Shown piece after piece: positions 60,396 through 64,000 of a stretch of DNA of 64,000 nt. The translations under genes were made by a program, and so were the position numbers. The DNA is taken from NCBI GenBank assembly GCA_002421605.1, contig DISJ01000008.1:156506-220505 (forward strand), read 5' to 3'. The stretch comes from Rhodobacteraceae bacterium UBA6213. GTDB taxonomy: Bacteria > Pseudomonadota > Alphaproteobacteria > Rhodobacterales > Rhodobacteraceae. The notes under the pieces are model-generated. The model had not been told where the DNA came from. It saw nothing but the letters and a program-made list of their open reading frames with translations, and made no database searches. Each line of letters begins with the position of its first letter. Positions within the stretch are counted from its first letter, which is position 1.

Positions 60396-60413
60396 ATTGA
60401 ACGTGTGTTCAAT
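60396..60413. promoter_or_regulatory. Operator-like palindrome upstream of ivd
   Basis: ATTGAAC (60396-60402) and GTTCAAT (60407-60413) flank GTGT: a perfect 7-bp inverted repeat. It overlaps the 3' edge of the -10 and the expected transcription start. Its form suits a TetR- or MerR-type repressor of acyl-CoA catabolism; the regulator is not in the window. Confidence 0.7.
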
Positions 60414-60442
60414 TTATGCGCCCTTGAAACGCCTCACGTCAA
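60413..60442 (-). promoter_or_regulatory. Promoter of the ivd-mcc leucine-degradation operon
   Basis: On the minus strand TTGACG (60437-60442), 18-nt spacer, CATAAA (60413-60418). The start would fall in the palindrome 60396-60413, a classic arrangement for repression. Confidence 0.65.
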
Positions 60443-60519
60443 GAGGGCCATTCATGCGACGTGGCAAGCACCGCGCAGGCGCGCCTTGCCGCGCGGCATT
60501 TGGGCAATGCAGCAACGGT

Positions 60520-61749
60520 TCAGCCCGCAGTTGCGGCGGCGCGGTGGGTGGCGGCAAGCACAGGTGCTAGACGCGCGGCAAGGTCGGCATCGGGGGCTGC
60601 GCCAAGACTGTCACGCAACTGGGCGCCGAGCGCGGCGGCATTGGCAGCCAGCACGGGGTCTGCGAAGGCATCGCGCAGCACGGTTCGAACCGCATCTCGC
60701 TGCCTTGCGCCGCGCCAAAGCAGGCGCGCAAAACCTGCCGCCTCGGCGCGACGCGCGTTAAATAATTGCTCAAGCTGCTGCGGCAGTGCCACCACCGGCA
60801 ACCCCGCCAGCGCCGCCAAGCTCAGCATACCGTGCTGGCCTGCGCACAGCACCAGGCGCGCGCGCCGCGCGATTTCGCTTGGCGCCAAGGGGCCCTCGGC
60901 AAGCTCCATGCCAGAGGCAGCCAAGCGCGCCAGCACTTCGGGTGAAGCGCCGGGCAAATAGCCAAACCGTGGCAGCCGCACCTCGGCTAAGGCTTCGACC
61001 AACTCTGGGTCGGCCAATTCGGATGTGGAAAGATAGACGAAAACCGCATTTCCCCCGTGCGCCTTAGGCACCGCGCCGCCAGTTTCGGGTGCCAACAGGC
61101 TGCCCCGGGGGCGCGCGGCGGCATAGGGATCGAACAGCGCAAGGCTGCGCACCAGCACATGGTCGGCACTATAAAGGGCTGCAAGGTGCGAAAGTGGCGC
61201 AAGACCCGCTTCGCCGCCAACCCGGTTGAGCAGCGCAAGCGTCTCTGCCTCGGGCTGCACGACGCGGTCGAAATCGGGCAATAGCTGCGGCAGGGGTGAT
61301 AACGTGGCGGGGGGCAGCCCGTAGCCGGTGCCGGTGGCCAGTGTGACCATCTGCCAGCCCTCAGCCTGCAAACCCCGCGCCGCAAGCAGCGCCAGCGGCG
61401 CGTAATCGGCCACCAGCAACGAGACATCCGCATCAACGATCAGCTTGCGCCAGAACGTCAGTCCACGGCGCACCGCATCTGCGCGCGCAAGTCCACAGGC
61501 GGCAAGATAATCGGCCCAACTGGCGTTGCCCGCGCGCGCAGGATCGGCGCGCGCCTCGGGCGTATAGCGCAGCGCCGGGGCCTGCACGACCTTTGCACCC
61601 TGCGCTTCAAGTTCGCCTGCGTGACGCAGGCTGGGCAGAGCTGCCCATAGCCGCACCCCCGGCCCGAGCGCACGCGCAGTTGCCGCGAGCGTGGTGACAT
61701 GGCCGCGCCCGGCCCCCATTTCACAGGCACACAGCACGCCCGCCATCAT
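60520..61749 (-). CDS. GT-B-type glycosyltransferase-like protein
   Basis: 409 residues. N-terminal Rossmann part begins GVLCACEMGAGRGHVTTLAATARALG; the C-terminal part has NAVFVYLSTSELADPELV, RARLVLCAGQHGMLSLAALAGLPVVALPQQLEQLFNARRAEAAGFARLLW, the donor-nucleotide region shape of MurG/GT1 enzymes (G-x-H/Q-GM...P). Donor and acceptor unknown. It has its own start 30 bp from a leftward small secreted-protein gene. Confidence 0.8.
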   Translation of the reverse strand: MMAGVLCACEMGAGRGHVTTLAATARALGPGVRLWAALPSLRHAGELEAQGAKVVQAPALRYTPEARADPARAGNASWADYLAACGLARADAVRRGLTFWRKLIVDADVSLLVADYAPLALLAARGLQAEGWQMVTLATGTGYGLPPATLSPLPQLLPDFDRVVQPEAETLALLNRVGGEAGLAPLSHLAALYSADHVLVRSLALFDPYAAARPRGSLLAPETGGAVPKAHGGNAVFVYLSTSELADPELVEALAEVRLPRFGYLPGASPEVLARLAASGMELAEGPLAPSEIARRARLVLCAGQHGMLSLAALAGLPVVALPQQLEQLFNARRAEAAGFARLLWRGARQRDAVRTVLRDAFADPVLAANAAALGAQLRDSLGAAPDADLAARLAPVLAATHRAAATAG

Positions 61750-61779
61750 GGCGCGCGCACCTTGGCGATGCGGACACCT

Positions 61780-62130
61780 TTAAAGGCCGCCGCAGCCGCC
61801 GCCGCCATTCGCGCTATCATCACTTTCGCTGCTTTCAAAGGCGACGCCGCAGCTTTCGCCCGCAACCCATGTTGCGCTGCCGTTGATTTGGACGCGCGCC
61901 CAACTGATCGCCTTTTGCGCATCGAACAAGATCGAGCGGGTCAGGCCACGCTCGCCTATGCGGAACAACTCTTGATCGCCGTTGATTTCGATCATCAGCG
62001 TGGGCACGTAGGTATCACCGTCCAGCACCGAACAGCGCGAAACTGTCGCCGCCTCGGCGCCAAGAGTGGTGGCGATCAGAACACCGCCGATCAGAATGCT
62101 GCGATGCAGAATAGTGGCGGCCACGGCCAT
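61780..62130 (-). CDS. Small secreted protein of unknown function
   Basis: 116 residues. Signal peptide (ATILHRSILIGGVLIATTLGAEA), mature part about 92 residues with three Cys: SRCSVLDGDTYVPTLMIEINGDQELFRIGERG ... ISWARVQINGSATWVAGESCGVAFESSE and a glycine tail ending GGGGCGGL. Predicted periplasmic or extracellular. The start at 62130 gives the signal peptide; no family recognised. Confidence 0.72.
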   Translation of the reverse strand: MAVAATILHRSILIGGVLIATTLGAEAATVSRCSVLDGDTYVPTLMIEINGDQELFRIGERGLTRSILFDAQKAISWARVQINGSATWVAGESCGVAFESSESDDSANGGGGCGGL

Positions 62131-62299
62131 GGCTGACCCTTTCGCATGGGGCTTGCCGACGCTGCATAAGCGTGCGACTATTTGCCCTATTACACACAGA
62201 AAACTGCAACAAGAGCACCACCATTGGGTGCGCCTGTCAAGCGATCTCGCGCGCCGCCTCGCAATTGCCGCCCCTGCGGTGCCCGGATGGATCACGACG

Positions 62300-64000
62300 A
62301 TGCTCGAAAACCGCATCACCCAGTCACCCGGTCGCGGCAAGCCGATGGTGCTGGCACTATTTAGCTATCGTCATGACGCGCATCTGGTGCCAGGGATGCT
62401 GGCAAACATTGCGCCCTTCACGCATGGATATGTCGGCTGGGACGACCGCGCCACGCACGAGCCGCTAAGTTCCGAGCCGGCGCGGCGCAACCGGCTTTTG
62501 GCCGAAGCGCGGCGCTTGGGTGCCGACTGGGTGCTTTCGGTGGATCCCGACGAGCGGTTTGAAGACCAACTGGCGGCGCGTATGCCCGAGATGCTGGCAG
62601 CGGGCGCGGGCAACTTGTGGCATTTCGATCTGCGCGAAATGTTCACGCCGCTGGCCTATCGTGCAGACGGTGTGTGGAGTGCCAAGTCGCTTTTGCGGTT
62701 AATGCCCATGGCGGCTTTGCGCGCCGAACTTGTGGTGCCGCTTCATGCCCACTGGGTTGGCGACACGCGCGGCTTCGCGCAACGCCGCGCCCGCATCAAC
62801 CTTTATCATCTGCGCATGGCCACGCCCGAGCGGCGCGCCGCGCGCCGCGCGCTTTATGCCGCCGCCGACCCCGAGCGGCGGTATCAGCGCATTGGCTATG
62901 ACTATCTGGATGACGAGCGCGGCATGGTGTTGCAACCTATCCCATCGGGGCGCGGTTACAGCCCGATTTTCACCGAAGACCACGGGCTTTGGGCCCCCAC
63001 GCCCGAGGCAGTTGGCTCCGCGCACCCCGACCCGATGGAGGCGCGGCTTGCCTATGTTGCGCTATCGGCGGCGAAGGCGGGGCAGGCAGCAGCCCTTGGC
63101 GCGATGCGCGACCTTTGCGCCGCAAGCCCCGCCGACACTGACTTGCCGCACGTTTCGACCTCGCTCGCACTGCAAGCAGGGCTTTTGCCCGAGGCCGAGG
63201 CTGCAGCAAGCGCGATTTTGGCGCGCGATGGCGCAGATCTGCATGCGCGCGCGCTGCGGGCCAGGGCGCGCCTGAGGTCGGGCCAAAGGCAGGCCGCGGC
63301 ATCCGATATTGCGGTATTGGAGCAGGCGCAGCCGCAAAGCCCGCTGGTTGCAGCCCTTACCGCCGCGCGGGACCGCGATCTGGCCGACTTTGGCGCCCCC
63401 GGCGCGGTGTGGCGGCGCTGGTCAGGCGGTGCTGCGCGCTGCCACGAGGGCGCGAGCGTCGCGCGCGCCGAAATAGCGGTGGTGGTGCTGGGCCTTGGCG
63501 CACCGCCCGAACTGGCCAAGGCGGTGGCCTCGTTGCTGGCGCAAGACGGCGCGTGCGAGATTGTGGTGGTCAACACGGGCGGCGGCGCGCCCGAGGTAGT
63601 GCTGGCGGCGTATTTGGGCCGTATCCGGGTGATTGCAGTCGATGCGCCGCTGCGCGTAGGGGCCGCGCGCAACATCGGCATCGACGCCTCACGCGCGCCG
63701 CTGATCGCATTTCTCGCCGCCGACTGTCTTGCCGCGCCGGGATGGATTTCGGGTCGGCTGGCGCGGCACCGGGCGGGGGCGGCGATGGTATCGACCCCGG
63801 TTCTGCCGATGCCCGGCGCGGGGCTGGTGGCGCAGGCGGCGAGCCTGTTGAAATATTGGGTGCGAAACCCCGCCACGCCCGACGCCGACATCTCGCATTT
63901 TGGCCGGTCTTACGCGCGTTGGATATTCGATGAGGTGGGGTATTTTCCACCGGGGTTGCGGGTTTCAGAGGATGGCGCGCTGAACCTTGTGGCGGACCGG
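62300..64000 (+). CDS. Large glycosyltransferase-like protein, two modules, 3' end outside window
   Basis: Open from 62300 to the last base (567 codons), no stop, so it is partial. Module 1 (~1-190): VLALFSYRHDAHLVPGMLANIAPFTHGYVGWDDRATHEPL and LGADWVLSVDPDERFEDQLA, a GT2-like region with the DPDE catalytic motif. Middle ~200 residues are helical, TPR-like. Module 2 (from ~residue 390, about 63470) is a second GT2 domain: AEIAVVVLGLGAPPELAKAVASLLAQ...VVVNTGGG and VGAARNIGIDASRAPLIAFLAADCLAAPGW. Start uncertain: the frame is open upstream and a GTG occurs at 62228. Confidence 0.82.
   Translation, partial: MLENRITQSPGRGKPMVLALFSYRHDAHLVPGMLANIAPFTHGYVGWDDRATHEPLSSEPARRNRLLAEARRLGADWVLSVDPDERFEDQLAARMPEMLAAGAGNLWHFDLREMFTPLAYRADGVWSAKSLLRLMPMAALRAELVVPLHAHWVGDTRGFAQRRARINLYHLRMATPERRAARRALYAAADPERRYQRIGYDYLDDERGMVLQPIPSGRGYSPIFTEDHGLWAPTPEAVGSAHPDPMEARLAYVALSAAKAGQAAALGAMRDLCAASPADTDLPHVSTSLALQAGLLPEAEAAASAILARDGADLHARALRARARLRSGQRQAAASDIAVLEQAQPQSPLVAALTAARDRDLADFGAPGAVWRRWSGGAARCHEGASVARAEIAVVVLGLGAPPELAKAVASLLAQDGACEIVVVNTGGGAPEVVLAAYLGRIRVIAVDAPLRVGAARNIGIDASRAPLIAFLAADCLAAPGWISGRLARHRAGAAMVSTPVLPMPGAGLVAQAASLLKYWVRNPATPDADISHFGRSYARWIFDEVGYFPPGLRVSEDGALNLVADR

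Noticed and set aside
1..64000. CRISPR arrays, rRNA operons and IS elements with short terminal repeats.
   Set aside because: None seen by eye: no regularly spaced repeats, no rRNA motifs, no transposase besides the Mu type.

Overview
The window is high-GC chromosomal DNA from an alphaproteobacterium, very probably a member of the Rhodobacterales (Rhodobacteraceae). This rests on gene order I recognise (rplU-rpmA-GNAT-obgE-proB; DUF177-rpmF-plsX-fabH-ihfA-merR; nagZ-scpA-scpB; a nuo operon with long NuoE and extra reading frames; ivd-mccB-mccA leucine genes) and on codon use. No database search was run.

Layout. 1-5.5 kb: the end of tyrS, then a leftward ribosomal-protein/GTPase operon (rplU, rpmA, two GNAT genes, obgE, proB) with a good sigma70-type promoter. 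5.6-9.7 kb: a CaiB-type CoA enzyme, an ABC-F ATPase and an ornithine-lipid acyltransferase, all leftward. 9.8-16.3 kb: rightward msrB, DUF177, rpmF, plsX, fabH, ihfA, a MerR regulator, tRNA-Pro(GGG) and a dCTP-deaminase-type gene, with bamE on the other strand. 16.4-21.8 kb: leftward argS, a SPOR protein, nagZ, scpA, scpB and a small basic protein.

22.0-30.5 kb is the accessory part and the main discovery: a compact Mu-type transposable element of 8,488 bp (21993-30480). It has TG...CA termini, a perfect 5-bp target duplication (CCCGC), two MuA-type end repeats at each end, an exact IHF consensus between the two left repeats, and intact repressor, Ner, MuA and MuB genes. Of the virion genes only two are recognisable: the major head protein (GpT) and the protease/scaffold protein (GpI), in the reverse of Mu order. 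There is no portal, terminase, tail or lysis gene. It looks like a natural miniature Mu: a streamlined transposon, a decayed prophage, or a satellite that uses a helper phage.

30.6-35.5 kb: a DEAD-box RNA helicase, then leftward RNase J, type III pantothenate kinase and biotin ligase. These last three follow a complete nuoA-N operon for respiratory complex I (35.5-52.8 kb, leftward), which includes non-nuo genes: a secreted Cys-containing protein, a CMD-family protein, a lipoprotein, a small membrane protein, and a protein whose C-terminal HhH domain is a near copy of the tail of NuoE.

53.0-60.4 kb: a leucine/isovalerate degradation operon (ivd, a 47-codon ORF, mccB, mccA, a GST, HMG-CoA lyase, enoyl-CoA hydratase) whose promoter overlaps a perfect TTGAAC-N4-GTTCAA operator-like palindrome. 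60.5-64 kb: a GT-B-like glycosyltransferase, a small secreted protein, and a large glycosyltransferase gene that runs off the window edge. Two copies of one palindromic intergenic repeat occur, at about 21.9 and 57.3 kb; the Mu element is inserted beside the first.
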